From NCBI GenBank assembly GCA_900291925.1, contig UWYS01000019.1, positions 496,001 through 560,000 of the forward strand: a DNA stretch of 64,000 bases. Direction: 5' to 3'. The position numbers and the translations under genes were made by a program. This DNA is from Thecaphora thlaspeos. Lineage: Eukaryota; Basidiomycota; Ustilaginomycetes; Urocystidales; Glomosporiaceae. This document shows, one piece after another, positions 22,601-35,181 of the stretch (positions are counted from its first letter, which is position 1; each line of letters starts with the position of its first letter). The notes below the pieces were generated by a model, which searched no databases, was not told the origin of the DNA, and was given only the letters and a program-made list of their open reading frames with translations.

Positions 22601-23804
22601 CTGGCAGCTCCTCTGCGTCGCGCTCATCACCTTCCCGCCGGGCAACGATCTGCGCGACTATCTGCGCCGCTTCATTGAGTCGCACGCCGACGACGCCGAT
22701 GAAGCCATCTCGAGCATGGCGCACCACTGCATCGGCCGCCTTGCGCTCATCTGCAGACGTGGAGCGCGCGAGTCGACGCCGACGATTGCCGAGATCCAGA
22801 CGGCCGGCGATGCTGCCTTCAGCCCGGGCGTGTTTGGACACAGCCTTAAGGCCATCATGGCGACGCAGCGCGACGCCTACCCGCACGTCCAGGTGCCCAT
22901 CGTCTTGGTGTTCCTCTGCAACGCGCTCCTGGCGGTGGATGCGCTCAAGACTGAGGGCGTCTTCCGCGTCGCTGGCGACGACGAGCTCGTGACGGAGCTC
23001 AAGGTTCGGATCGAGCGGGGCCATTACCGCCTCGACGGCATTATCGGCACCAGCTCCAGCCCCGGAGAGGTCGGTTCGTCCGAAGGCGACGTAGCCGTCC
23101 TTGCCACCCTGCTCAAGATCTGGCTGCGCGAGCTAGAGGAGTCTCTGATCGCTCCATCTCTCTATGAACGATGCATTGGCGTATCGGAACAGCCAAGTCG
23201 GTGTATCGACCTGGTGCGCACCCTCTCCGTCCCGGCTCGGTGGACGCTGATCTACCTGATCTCGTTCCTCCAGCTCTTCACGCAACCCTCGGCTATCCAG
23301 CGCACCAAGATGTCGGCCGAGACGCTTGCGCTCGTCTTTGCGCCGGTCATCTTTTGCAAGAAACCGGAGAGGTTGAGTGTGCTCTTCAATAACAGCAAGT
23401 ACGAACAGCACTTTGTTTTATCGCTGCTGAGGCACTTGCCGTGTGGAGAGGTGGACGGAGATTTCAGACCGGTTCATGCTACTCAGGATGGGACGGTGGC
23501 GCGACGTGAGAAGGTGAATGTTCGAGGGGCAGGGAGAGGTCATGGAAAGAGTTTTTCCTCCTCCGCCCCAACGACGACAGCGACGGCTGGTGAAAGGACG
23601 AACAGTTACGATCTCTGCGCAACTGGGACGGAGGAGGGAGGATGGAGTAGCGAGAGGAGTATCTTTGATTCACCCGTCAGACTGAAGCCACATGGCGCGC
23701 CTGCCTCTGCTACGGCAAGGGAGAGGAGGGAAGTTGGTGGGAGTAGCATGGGGCTGAGACATGGACTTGAACAGTCACTCGAGACGGTAGAAGACGTCTC
23801 GTAG
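19664..23804 (+). CDS. WW-WW-MyTH4-RhoGAP protein (ARHGAP39/Vilse-type)
   Basis: Two exons, 19664-20731 and 20862-23804, with intron 20732-20861 (GTGAGT...TAG), phase 0, giving 1336 aa. The intron falls inside the first WW domain; joining restores FWCVITDPK to TQASFFANPQTGECHWEVP. WW1 spans about 344-373 and WW2 about 382-411 (WWELYDEERALPYYYH...SDWVRP). MyTH4 spans about 723-965, with the conserved RDEIYAQLIKQLTDNP. RhoGAP spans about 1013-1215, with the arginine finger in EGVFRVAG. The N-terminal 340 residues are disordered, with an acidic run. RhoGAPs switch off Rho-family GTPases at the cortex, and the WW pair should bind proline motifs of partners. The same domain order is known from animal Vilse/ARHGAP39. 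Confidence 0.85.
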
Positions 23805-24547
23805 GCGACCGAGTCGAGGAGGTAGAGGACGTTCCCCTTGACCTCGGAGACAGTACAAATATTCTCTCCCTCCATCATCGTCTCGACACGCTTATCATCG
23901 CTTCGCTTCGCTTCATTCGATCTCTTCAGCACACGTAGACTAAGCAGCAGCAGCCGCAGCACACTCGTTTTTATTCGTTATTCTTTTGGCACCAGCATGT
24001 CTTTTTGGCATTTCCATTGCACATCCAGTCGAGCCTAGAGGAAATCACATGTCAACATCTTGTGTCCTCTATCGTTGTCGTGGTAGAGAGGGTGTCGCCA
24101 CAGTTCTACCGCCATGCTCATCAGGAATGCTGAACGATCAACTTGGAGGGCCCACACGAAGCCACCGTCATCATTTCGAAACGGTCCTCCTCAAATAGGT
24201 ATCACTTTCGGCGATCAATTCATTTCATATCACTCGTACCTGACGTTCACAGTGACCTTTCACACCCACCCAGCCCCATTCTTGCTACGTCGCAACGCCA
24301 CACAAGTCCGATCTCGTCATCGCTTCACTGCAGATGACCCGTCCACTTTCAATCGATTCTCAACCCAGTCCAGCCTAACCAGACCACTTCCCGTTCCGCT
24401 CGCTAGGAAAAGACCTCGTCCTATATTTTGATTCCATCGCAGTGTCGTGATGTCCACTTGAGGTGGTGAGGAGGGTTGGTTGATGTGTTTGTCTTCGCGT
24501 GATGTTGTGGTCTATAGGCGAGCGGGAGGAGTGGAAGGACGTTGCGA
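23805..24547. other. Convergent 3' region between RhoGAP gene and TFC6-like gene
   Basis: 743 bp between two converging genes. I see no gene in it; it should hold both 3' UTRs and polyadenylation sites. Confidence 0.6.
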
Positions 24548-27500
24548 TCACACAGAAAGTAAGAAAAGAGGATTTAGCGAGGTAATCTTGAGGACAGAGA
24601 AGGAAGCAAGACAAGACAAGACAAGGAAAGAGAAACGTGCCTCGATAAGAAAGTTGTCCAGCATCTTAAGGTCGCCCGTCTTGCGATTCGTCACGAGGCG
24701 GAAGAGTGGTGTTTGAGCCTATCGTCGTAGCGATGTGTGCAGTGCGACAAGAGAAAAAATAAACAAAGGGCATGATAAGGTTGTTTGAGTGGAAAAAAAA
24801 AATGAAAAAAAGGGCTTCCACCGCTCTTCGCCGCTCCCTCGACGTCGATTAGATCACTCACTTTGACCGCATGTCCCCTTCCGTTTCCACTTCTCCTACT
24901 CGCTCGAATCATATTCGTCAACTTGACCTCTCCCGCTGCACTTCCTATCGCCGCGACAGGATGGAAAGCACTACTAGCCATCGCCGTCACCCTGGCCGAG
25001 AGCGAAGCTACACCTTTCTGCCTCCCGAGCTCGTCCGGTCTCATTCCGAACATCGTCGCGTTGCACTCTCCATTCTCGTTGATAAAGTTTTGCAAGAATG
25101 CAGAAAACTCGCTGCAGCCGTGGGCGTGTCGCTGATGCTCGCTCACTCTAACCGTACCGTCCAGAAGGTTAGAGAGGGTGATGTTCCCGTCCAGAGAGAC
25201 GGAGAATATCAGGTGAGGAGGAAGGGTAGCGTGAAGAACGCCGGAACTGTCCATGGGTGGGACGGAGAAGTAGGAAAGTGAAGTGATGGGACAGGCGTGT
25301 GTCGCGATGTAGTGCATCGGTCGCAGCGGACGCGAGGCGATGGCTGTGGCGCCCGTGCCGAGGTGGCCACAGCGAAGGGCGTCGCCGACGGCGAAGACGG
25401 CAATGTAGCCGTTGGAACAGCCTACCGCTAGCTGTTCGCCGCCCGACCAGTCAAGGCAGGTGATCGAGGTCGACGCCAGCTCCAGTCGCAGGACGGGCTC
25501 CAGCTTGATCGAGAGCGGACCGTCGTCGTTTTCTGTTAAAGTAACTTTTCTCTTTCCCTTGTCGTGACTCTGTTGCTGTCGTCGTACGTCATCTGGATGC
25601 GGCGGCGCAAAGATCAAGGCGGTGCCGTCCTCAAACACGCCCGCTAACAGGCTGAGCCGCCGTATCGGTTGGTGCTGCTGATCGCCGTCAAAGCTATCGT
25701 CATCGCCGCTGCTTGTTGCGGTTGGTGTTCCCTCTCGCCGATAGTCGTGCCCGGCAGGACACCATACTAGCTGGAAAGCGGTACCGCTGTCGATGCAGAC
25801 GTTGAGCTCGAGCACGGCCTTTCCTTTGCGAACGTCGTCGCCATTGTTCGCGGCCGCGTCGGGCGAGACGCTCCAGATCTGGATGCAGCCGAGAAGCGGA
25901 CGCGCCGCTTTGGCGCCCAGCATCGTCGACGGGCGAGCGGAGAGGGCGGCACAGATAGCGACGTACTCCTTACCGCGGTTGAGGTGGATCGGCACCGGCA
26001 CCCAGTCAAGAGCGTAGACGTGTCCGCCGGCGTTGAGGATGTGGCCCTCGTTCCCCTCGAGGTGCTCGCTCAGCCGGACCGAGGCGCCAGGCGAGATCGT
26101 CACCTGCTGCTGACGGTCGTGCGGCCCGAGCCACACCTGGACAGCCTTGGATGGGTCCTGCCATCGCTCTTCTAGCCCGAGGTTTTGCAGGTCCTTGTAC
26201 TTTGGATCGGCGAGGCTGACGTCCACTTTGCTGGCCGTTGCTTCTGCTTCCGCTTCGGCCGCTTCGTCTTCAGCGTTCTCGGCGTCGCTGTTGTGATCTG
26301 CCTCGTCGCCATCGCCATCGGGGCCGGCAGCGGTCGCAGCGGAAGGCTTCGAGGCGCCCTTTTTGCGCTTACCCCCGGGCGTCGTCGTGATTCCCACTGC
26401 CGCTTCGGCCGGCGCGCGACCGCCGACCGATCCGCTGACGTGGACTGGATGCTTGAACATGGGTCTCTGAGGGGCGGTGGCGGTTCTAGCGCCTGGGCGA
26501 TAGACGCTCGCCTCATCGTCGGACAGAAGTTTGACGCTCGACACATCGAGGTTGGGGTGGACAAAAGGCCACCCGACCTTTCTCTGCTGCGAGGCGCTCC
26601 CGTCCGCTCGCAGTCGCGCTTCTTCGGCCCACCGTCCGCGTGTCATCTCCTCTTTGTACCCGAACGCCTTTCCGGGCCACCAGAGCATGTCATGGAGCAG
26701 CAAGGCGGGGACCGCCCCGCAGATGGTCGTCCAGTACTTGACGCGCGTCTTTCGGTGAGCCAGAGTGACACTTTGCAGTCGGGTCCTGGCCAGGCCGTCT
26801 TGCGGCCACGCGATGCCTGGTCGGCCGTCGCCATGGTCGCCCTGGTCTGGCTCGTCTTCATTATCGGCGGCGTCAACGACCAAGCCGGCTTCGAGGGTCT
26901 GCAGGTCGGGCGGCTCGTAGAGAGGCAATAATTGTGCATAGCTATAGGCGCGCTGCTTGTTCGAGGCTCCCTTGAGCGCTCTGGCGCGGTGCTCGGCGTT
27001 TGTGCCGCTCCACGTAAAGCTGCGCAGCTTGCCCTTGTCTTCCGGGTCGTCAGCATCCTCATCGTATTGCAATTTTTGGGCGCTCGCCCCCTTTGGCTTG
27101 GTGGATGCCGACGCCGAGGTGCTCGCTGTCTTGGCCTTGGTGGTTCGCTTGGGGGTGCGCTTCGCCGGCGTCTGCAGCGGAACGTCTTGGGCCTCGACCG
27201 GAAGAGCTTCGCCCTCTGCGTCGACGTCGGCGTCGTCACGGCCTTCCGGCCCGAGAGGCACCGTCGCTGCGGTCTCAGCAGTCGATCTTCCGTGACCGCC
27301 GGTAGTGCTGGTGGTGTTGTCACCATAAGAATGCTGGGCGTCGACCTTGTCAGCAAGCTCCTCGAAAGTGTATCGCGTCCGCTTCCTAGACCGGCCGCTG
27401 CGCCTAAGCGGACTGTCCTCCCTGCCGCTTCCGACCGCCGGGCTTTCGTTGCGAGATGGTGTCGCTCCGATTGTGACGCCCCTTCTGGAGGAAGTGGACG

Positions 27501-27885
27501 AGGGTTCGACGGCAGACTGGAGAACGGTGCCTGAGTTGCGAGGGGCTGCCGTACCGCGCTTAGCCCGCGTCGTCGGGATAAAGTCAACGTCGGGTCGGCT
27601 AGTCTCTTCGTCCTGTCCGATCTGCTGGTCTGCTGTCAAGGCGGTGGGCTCTGGCAGGCGCCTGGGCGATGTGTTCTTGAAAGATGTCGCAGTCCGGCCG
27701 TGGGTTGCGGTTCTGGAGGCTGGCAGGGCTGGATCCGGAGTCACAGGTAGATGCGAGAGGGTGGTGCCGTCGACGTCGGACAACGGCGAGGAAGGTGATT
27801 CTTGGGCGGGAACTGATTGCGTAGACGCTGCTGACAAGTGGGCCGCCGCCAGGGGCGGGGTTGGCTTTGCCTTGCGGGGCGGCAT
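24548..27885 (-). CDS. TFC6: TFC6/SFC6-like TFIIIC subunit, WD40 protein
   Basis: Exon 1 27885-24862, intron 24861-24719 (GTGAGT...TAG), exon 2 24718-24548, phase 0, about 1064 aa. The ATG at 27885 (MPPRKAKP) is used because the frame upstream opens at a GTG. The N-terminal 550 residues are charged and disordered with basic patches (RSGRSRKRTRYTFEEL). The C-terminal half from about residue 620 has degenerate WD40 blades: HVYALDWVPV, CIQIWSVSP, ITCLDWSGGEQLAVGCSNGYIAVF, ITSLSYF. Exon 2 restores the family's conserved end (LFRLVTNRKTGDLKMLDNFLIE). Tfc6 is part of the tauB module that binds the B box of RNA polymerase III promoters in the nucleus. The last 30 codons after LIE are pyrimidine-rich, so the exact stop is uncertain. 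Confidence 0.75.
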
Positions 27886-28152
27886 GTTGTCTCGCGAATC
27901 TGCCCACAGCGGTAGCGAAGACTGGGCGACGATGATGGATGGAAGCGGGAAAGGTGGGAAAGAGGGAAGGAGGAAAGGTGGAGGCGGCACTATGGAAGAA
28001 AAGAAGGCTTCGAAGGGTCCAAGCGCAGCGCGCCCTGCTCGATGCACCGCCGCACGCGCCCAATTTCACACACCACCAGCGCTATACATGTATATGTCGC
28101 TACTCCGATGTCAATCAAGATGCTTTATGACTGCCGGCGGTCTCAGTCCACC

Positions 28153-29267
28153 CTACACGCTCCCCAGTCCAGCGCCCTCTGCCGTCACTTGATCCACGCC
28201 CACCTCCTGATCCAAGCCCATGTCGGCGAAAAAATGGCGCAGCCCCGCCGGGTCGGCTCCACCGAGGTCAACCATCCTCCTCTCGTCCGTGCACGCCTCG
28301 ATGCCGATCCCTTGTCCGTCGAGGTGGCTGTACGATACGTACAGCGCCGCCGCAGCAGGAAAAATGCCGGCGCACGGGAAGATGGCTAGCTTGAACCCAA
28401 GCCGCTCCACGTCCTTGGTCGTCCAGAGCGGACTCTTGCCGCCCGTCACGCAGTTGGCCATCAACGGCCATCCCGAGAGCTCCGTCATGGCCGTCTTGAC
28501 CTCATCGTCGTCGCGCATCCCTTCGAGAAATCCCATCTCGGCGCCTGCCTCGCGCGCCGCCTTCAGCCGGTCGATGGCTTCATCCAGCCCGATCACGCCC
28601 AGCGCATCAGTACGTGCGATCAGCACGATCCGGTCCTCGGGCGCGCAGCGCAGGTGGTCCTGCGCGTGCTTGGCCGCCTTGATGCGCGAGATCAAGTCTT
28701 GCTTCGAGACGAGCTGCTTCGAGTCGAGGTGGCCGCACCGCTTGGACGCCACCTGGTCCTCGATGTGAAGCGCCGCGATCCCGGCGCGCTGGTACTCTTG
28801 CACCGTCCTAGCCTGCGCATGACGAGGAACAGACAAAGGATAGCATTGTTCGCCTCGACGAGAGTCAGTACCGCATGGAAAGCTGTGTAGATGTCCTGGA
28901 CTGGAACGGCTTTCTGACTACTCACAACCTGGGGCGCACCACCGAAGCCGACGTCGGCATCGGCGATGACCGGTACGATGCCAGCGTGCTCGTCGTTCGC
29001 AGATGCCATGATCGATACGCCGGCGGCCGAGACCATATCATTCATGTTGAGGAATCCCAGGTCTGCCTTGGCCAGCCTAGATGCCGAGGTACCCGCCCCC
29101 GTCTGGTAGAGGGCGCGGTGACCCGCCTTGATGGCCATGCGGGCGCTGATGCCGTCAAAGACTCCCGGTGCAACGACCATCTCTGGTCCCGCCAGCATGC
29201 TGCGGAGCTGGGCGGCCGGTGTCCGTGCTTGTGATGATGGCTGGCCGGTAGATGTTTGTGCGGTCAT
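28153..29267 (-). CDS. Isocitrate lyase/PEP mutase superfamily enzyme (methylisocitrate lyase or oxaloacetate hydrolase-like)
   Basis: Two exons, 29267-28926 and 28812-28153, with intron 28925-28813 (GTGAGT...CAG), phase 0, 333 aa. Joining restores GGAPQV to ARTVQEYQRAGIAALHIEDQ. Family signatures are present: the metal-binding aspartates of IADADVGFGG, the HIEDQ strand, the catalytic-cysteine loop KRCGH, and ARTDA. These carbon-carbon or carbon-phosphorus lyases act on 2-methylisocitrate, oxaloacetate or phosphonates. The short length (333 aa against about 550 for true isocitrate lyase) excludes glyoxylate-cycle Icl1. There is no obvious mitochondrial presequence from the chosen ATG, so a cytosolic oxaloacetate hydrolase or PrpB-like role remains open. 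Confidence 0.75.
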
Positions 29268-30119
29268 GGTGTCGATAATGGGTAAACGGTGTTTATGATG
29301 AGAGATAGGAAGGTGGAAGAGAAGGGAGCTGGGAAGAAGTTCGAGATTCGCTCGCGCCCGCCGCTTGGACGCCGGCGCCGGCCTCCACACGGAGCTCGCG
29401 ACGGTCGGCCCCGCTGAGAGCGCCATCACCGGTGACCCTCCTCCTCTTCATCGTCTTCGCGCGACACCTCGTCCATGCTCGCGTCTCGACATCGCCAGGC
29501 GCAGCCCTTGGTCGACTCAACTCACAAGCAGACATCTCGTCGCTACCTCGGCGCCACAGACCAAGCAACCTATAGATCATCTTCCTGAACATAGAGCAAA
29601 GACGACGGCCGCTGTGGCACTAAACCAGCCGCCCTTTCCACCTGAGCTCGGACGCCTAGGAGATGATAGAGCAGTTAGCGGAGGCCACAAGGAGTCATAC
29701 GGTTCCGCAGCTACACCTTGATAGAGGATTTCCAGATGTGGTGTCTGAGCGTCGCAGGTTCTCTGACTGTTGCGATCGTCGCCTCCACGACGTCCATCGC
29801 AAGTCGCCCGCCACCAAGACTCTGGTTCAGCAAACCCTTTCTGCTTGGTCCTCACCGTTCGAGACGAGTAGCGACGACCTTCTGCTACAACATATCGCCT
29901 CCATGCTCGTCGAGCACCACACCCACCCACCCCGACATGCTCTTGCTCTTGTAAAGACGATGAAAAGCGCGCCCTCACCAACTCCGCCACACATCCCTTC
30001 CAGCTCTGCCCTGACGATGCACAACCCGCAGCCGACGTATCCCTACTCTTTATCTCTGCATGCGGAGGCGCCTTGCCTTCCGTCCTCTCCTCTGCTTCCG
30101 CATCTCCATATCATACAAC

Positions 30120-33100
30120 TTATGCTGACTTTGGGCCTAACCACAAGGTCAAACTTGTGCTCTCTTCTTCTGACTCCGCCAGCGTACTTACCCAAAGTAA
30201 CGAGATGCAGGAGTAGGTAGTACTACGAAGCTCAGCTGTCTCAATTTTGAGGGTCAGAAAGCTTCGCGGAGTGGGCGGACAAAGGGGATTCTGGAGTTTA
30301 CGGATTGCTTCGTCTGGTCTTCCTACCTGCTCCACTACGCTCTATGCACGGTAGATCCCCCGAAGGCACTGTACTCACAGAGTGTTATGTAGGCGAAAGA
30401 TATCCGGGTCGGAGTATGGGCGGAGGTGGCGGATAGAAGCAACTTCTCTACCTAGCTTGTCGGAGAGAAGGTCGGACGTCCTTGTGCCCTGTGGCGCTTA
30501 CCCTCTAATCTTCGCTGAGGTGGCGACAAGCGGCTATCTTTTGACGGACGCTCCCTCATGTAAGCAATGCAGCGGAAGCATCGGACGCACCACGCCCTTC
30601 CACGCTTTGTCCAACCCCGCCTGCATCTATATGGTCGAAGGAAAGTCGGAGAACGACGGTGCAGGCAATGGTCAGTACCATGGTAAACATCAGACCGCGC
30701 ACCACCTCGGAAATTACGGACCTTTGTCTCCTCTCCGCTATCCTTGTCTCGTGTGCGGAGCATCGGAACCATCCCTTCCTTGCTAGAGAACTTGTCCCGC
30801 ATTCCGTTGTCGACGTTGGAAAGGCCAACGACGATGCGGAGAGGCGTACGCAGTTCTACCGACTGCTACGAAAGCCCGACCGGAGACCGAAGCCGGTACC
30901 GTCATCAAGAGCAGCATGCGGCAGCTGGACGTCGTTGAGGGCAACATAGAGAAGCCCTGGGCAAATGACTGGAGGAATACGCCAGAAGCAGGGACGAAAC
31001 ATGCACACGCGTCCTGGTGGTGCCTGATGAAGGTACTGTAGACGTTCTGTCGACTTGGGACAAAGTGAGCAGAGTACTCTTGGCTTCTGACGCCATCGGG
31101 CGAAGAAGAAATTGCGGCGTTGTCGAGCTCCAGGAAGGGTCAAAGCGCTGATTTCACTTACCGTGCGGAAGATATGCTCGTTCGCCATCGTCACGACGAT
31201 GACGGCGGCGATATCGAGCTGATGATGGCCGTTGCTCTCTGCCCGATCTCGATGGTGATGATCAGAACACGGCGCCGGCGCGAGCGTATGTACGTAGAAG
31301 ATAGGGGCACCCTGCATTCACCTCGCATCGGTTCGGTTGGACAGGACAGGGGCGGCCCACATGTTCTTCACCTCAGAGCGCCCGCCTCCCAGCGGCAGAC
31401 GGCGGCGGGCAGGGCCATGACCAGCTGTCAAGAGCTTCAGCCGAAACACCAAAACACCCAGCCGAGCATATAGCACGATCAGGTTTGGCCGCCTCACTTT
31501 CGTCCTCATCCTTCGTCGTACAGTACGTTGTTCTGCTGCGCCCACCTCGCCATACCATCCAGGACATGGTCCCGTTGCGCCCGATAGAGTCCTTCTGCAT
31601 CGGCCGTCTGTTTGCCGAGCAAGCAAACACGATCGCTGACGGCGTCCGCAGCGGCGGCGACGGTAAACAAAACCTTTGCCGCGATGACGGTCCCCCATTT
31701 GCTGTTGCGGTTGCCATTGAATTTGCCAAGCAGGGTAGGTGTCGGAAGAAAATGGATGACGGGCTGCCACTTACGGCTCTCAAATACCGGCCCGCTGTTC
31801 CGTGTACTCGCCTTGCTTACACTCTACTAGAAGGGCCTAGAAGCGGCCAATCGGGTGATGCCTAAATGATGCTGAACGCTGCTTTAACCTTGCTCAGCCC
31901 ATCCATTGGGCTGCAAAAGCGACCGTCCGATTCCCTGTGCGATGCTCCGCTCCGGTATCCCCTGAGCGCTGGTTGTGTCAAGAACTGGCTCCCACTTTGT
32001 CCGCTTCCGTGCCTCGCCAGCAAAGCAGCACCACATATGTTCAGTAGTCAAGCTGGCGTAAGGGTCTCACAGGTCGGCTGCGAAGACGATCTGCGGGCCT
32101 ATACATTCAAGGGGACAGGGTCATGGGGCACGTCCCCGGATGGAGGCTCACAAGGACGAGGCGAGTTCACGAATGTCCCTCCTGACTTTTCGCCTTCCCC
32201 CACTCCCCCTCTTTCAAGCCCGCGCCTCTACCTTGTAACTAGGCTTCGTCGCCTTGTCGACAGCTGGGCCAGACTCACCTGTAGTTATGCCACGTTGAAC
32301 TGCTGAGCAAGCCGCTCTAGCGGTCAGGAGCTCGACACCGGCTTGCGCCACGGTCCTCGCAATCAAAACAGGCGTCATTTACATGTCTGGGTCAGCATGA
32401 CCCTTTCGTTGCTGGCAGCCCTACGCGACACACGTCTCGATGCAATTTCGCTTCGGAGAGAACGGAGCTAAGAGCAAAGTGATCGTGAAAAGCAAGGTCT
32501 GCAAAGAGGCATGCGAGATCAAAACGTAGGGAGGGGTGCCCCATCGCCTGCTACTTACAATACTGACTGCTTTTAGAGATCTGCCGAGGAGGAGTAGGAA
32601 GAGGAGGAGGAGGAAGTGGTGCGTGAGCGACAGCGTACATAGGAGTGGTGCAAGAGAGCTTCTGTGCCAGCTTTCTTTTTTCCGAGTAGTGTTTCGCTCG
32701 TCGTTGTCTGCCGCTTGCAGAGGGGCGCCTCACATGGTGATGGCGGCTTCTCCTCGACAGCGGACCCGGTATCAGAGACAAAAAGCTCTCGTCGAAGGTT
32801 TCCCGGCTTACCGACTCGCGGCGAGGGGCGTAGTGCAAAAAGGTATCGGGGTAGGACAGTAGAGTGGCTTTCGATGTGGCTGAAAGGCTGGCGACACCTG
32901 AAGGCCGAGACCGAAAGACTCGCACGGTGTTGTGACTGTGATCATACGATACATACAGAAGCGGTCGGCATGTGCTGCCTCTCATCATGCCGTCCCATCC
33001 TTCATTGGCACGCCAGAAAGGGAAAGAGCGGGGAGGGGATACACGACCACGGGACGACCCGACGGCGTAGGTAGGTCCAAGCGCGATCCGGGCCCGTCCC

Positions 33101-33578
33101 GGCATCGCCTCCGCAACAGCGACATCATCGGGTGAGCCGCCACCCTTCCCGCCTTGATGGAACGTTGGAGTGGCGCAGCGTGTGCTACAGCGCTTAACAC
33201 ACTCTGACTACTCCCGGGGTTCTCGGTGTAGATCTTGGTCTCTTTCTTAGGGTCGGCGGCGACGGCGTAGTCACAACAAAGACGCCCTCCAGCCACCATG
33301 GGGTCGGGGGTCGATTCGGAAATCACCTCACTCTCTTGCCCTTCACCCATCCTGAAGAGCTGCGAAACCGTCGTGTGGCTGCGGTCACAGAGACACGCCT
33401 TGCCTCGGCCTGATGGCGGCGGCAACTCGATCGAGCGGACGGGCTGATATGCAGGAATGCTGAGGGCGGGGTCGTTAACCAGGCTCGATAACATGTATCG
33501 ACAGGCAGGCCACATTAAGGGGGCGTCTTTCGTCGTCACTGGTCGGGCCGCCCGCGCTTCCCATCTCGCGTTCGTCAC
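30120..33578 (-). other. Candidate unassigned multi-exon gene or gene relic
   Basis: Several minus-strand stretches look coding and end at consensus donors, but I cannot join them into one protein. They are: an ORF from 33578 containing TPDPMVAGGRLCCDYAVA; a segment near 32850-32750 with SYPDTFLHYAPRRES; 32378-32279, which opens with ATG and ends at GTGAGT (32278); a 105-codon stop-free, ATG-less frame at 31823-31506 with WGTVIAAKVLFTVAAAADAV; a piece ending at GTAAGT (31161) with LDIAAVIVVTMANEHIF; a hydrophobic piece near 30700 (MFTMVLTIACTVVLRL); and EVASIRHLRPYSDPDIFRL ending at GTGAGT (30378). Several segments are membrane-like, so a multi-spanning protein is conceivable. In GC-rich DNA, stop-free frames also arise by chance, so confidence is low. 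Confidence 0.3.
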
Positions 33579-34227
33579 GACCTCATGATGGACCCTTGCT
33601 CCGAAGGTCCGGTCCTGCTCGCTCGCTCGCCAACGCCGACGCCCGACCTGACGCTTCTTTTACGACAAGCTGAGCGGCCGCTCACATCATCTCTCGCTCG
33701 ACGTCCCCGCATGAAGCACTATAGCCTTGAATGGTAGACAAGGATCGCCCGCGCTCAAAATGCAGAGATCGAAGCTTCGCTGGCAGAAAGGCGGCCAGGG
33801 CACCAGGGCAGGCCTCAGATGCTAGCAAGGATGGCAGCTGGCAGGCCCAAAGGACGCTCCGGGCCGCTCGCTCGCTCGCTCGGCGCCGAGGGGACTGGGC
33901 CACCACTCAAACTACTTTTACACAGCCTTTCCCCTTTCCCCCTTCCCCCTGAACCCTGCACGCTTGCGTCTGTGTCGGCGTGCTAAAGGCAGGCGGGTTT
34001 TAAAAAATAAAAGAATTTGAAAAATGGCAGTCCAAGAGCGCATGAGAGCCGGCGGTGGTGACGTCGGGCGGGGGACCTCCGTCGCTCTCGCTCTCCCTTG
34101 CCTCGCCTTGGCTTGGGCTTGCCTAACCAGCCGGGGCAAGCCCCAGCCCTTGGCCCATGAACGCTAACCTTGGCCTCCCTGCTGGCCTCCCTGCTGGCCT
34201 AGCCGCAGGACCTCCCTCCCCCTGTTT

Positions 34228-34261
34228 CCTCCTCCTCCTCCTCCTCCTGGGGGCCTCTTTA

Positions 34262-34295
<34 letters not shown>
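34228..34295. repeat. CTC and CT microsatellites upstream of the kinase
   Basis: A (CTC)n run at 34228-34248 and about 16 TC units at 34264-34295, inside a long pyrimidine-rich tract on the plus strand about 1.1 kb before the kinase ATG. Confidence 0.8.
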
Positions 34296-34297
<2 letters not shown>

Positions 34298-34730
34298 TTC
34301 TACTCCTCTTTGCCCGTCTGTGTGACTTGACAACGTCCCGTCCCCACCTGTCACCACCACCCGTCACTCCCAGCCCACCTCTGCTTCGTCAAGTCCAGCA
34401 TCCTTCCTCACGCCTCCTCCCGCACCCCACCTCGGCCGCGATCAAATTATCTACCCAGCTACTACGCTTCGACCTCGGACGATCCGCTGCGTCCCACGCC
34501 AGCAATTGTCCCTTGGTTCACCTGGCCAGATCGAGAGAATCGACAGCGACACAGCCTTCCGATCTCTTCCGACGCCCACGCCTTCCTGTCGGACCCCGGC
34601 GCTGCGCAGTGCAGACACCTTCTTCCACCTTCGATCGATCTCCGCGCGCCACACCTATTGTCCCACCAGCCTTTGTCTCCACGACTGTCACCGACAGCGA
34701 TCCTATCGGGAAGTTGGGCTCGTTCCTATT

Positions 34731-34764
34731 TGACCACGACCACGATCACGACCGTGACCACGAA
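34731..34764. repeat. GACCAC-type hexamer repeat
   Basis: About five degenerate copies of gaccac/gatcac/gaccgt in the leader of the germinal-centre kinase gene. No function is visible. Confidence 0.5.
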
Positions 34765-35181
34765 TTCAGCTCCAAGTCCCTTCACGACAGACGGACGAAA
34801 CACACGCTTCCATCGCCGCCGTTACGATCTGACGAACTCGCTTGGCAACACACACGCCTGCTCGCTCGACTTAATCACCTTACACCTTCAACAAAGGTCG
34901 TCAGTCTGCGATCTTCGCCTTTCCCATCCTTCGCGGCCAACATAACGCCCGCACGATCAGAGAGAGCATTGCATCCGCGTCTCTCCCAGCTCCTTTGACG
35001 AGCCAGCACCTTCAGACGTCAGGAACCGGCTCGACTACCGTCTTCCGCCCTCCAACCTTCCTCCCCTGGCAGCCGATCCTTGCACTACAGGACCTACCGA
35101 AGGCGTAAATCGTATCGGCGTCTGCGGAACGTGCGTCCTGACGCCCCTCTCGAAGCCGACCCTTCATCTCCAAGGAAGATG

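Noticed and set aside
24548..24640. Second GC-AG intron in the TFC6-like last exon (GAG|GCACGT)
   Set aside because: The donor is weak, no branch-point is visible, and the candidate intron is frame-neutral, so phase gives no support.
27886..28047. Upstream extension of the TFC6-like frame to 28047
   Set aside because: It starts at GTG and is hydrophobic and Pro/Phe-rich, unlike the rest. The ATG at 27885 gives a sensible basic start.
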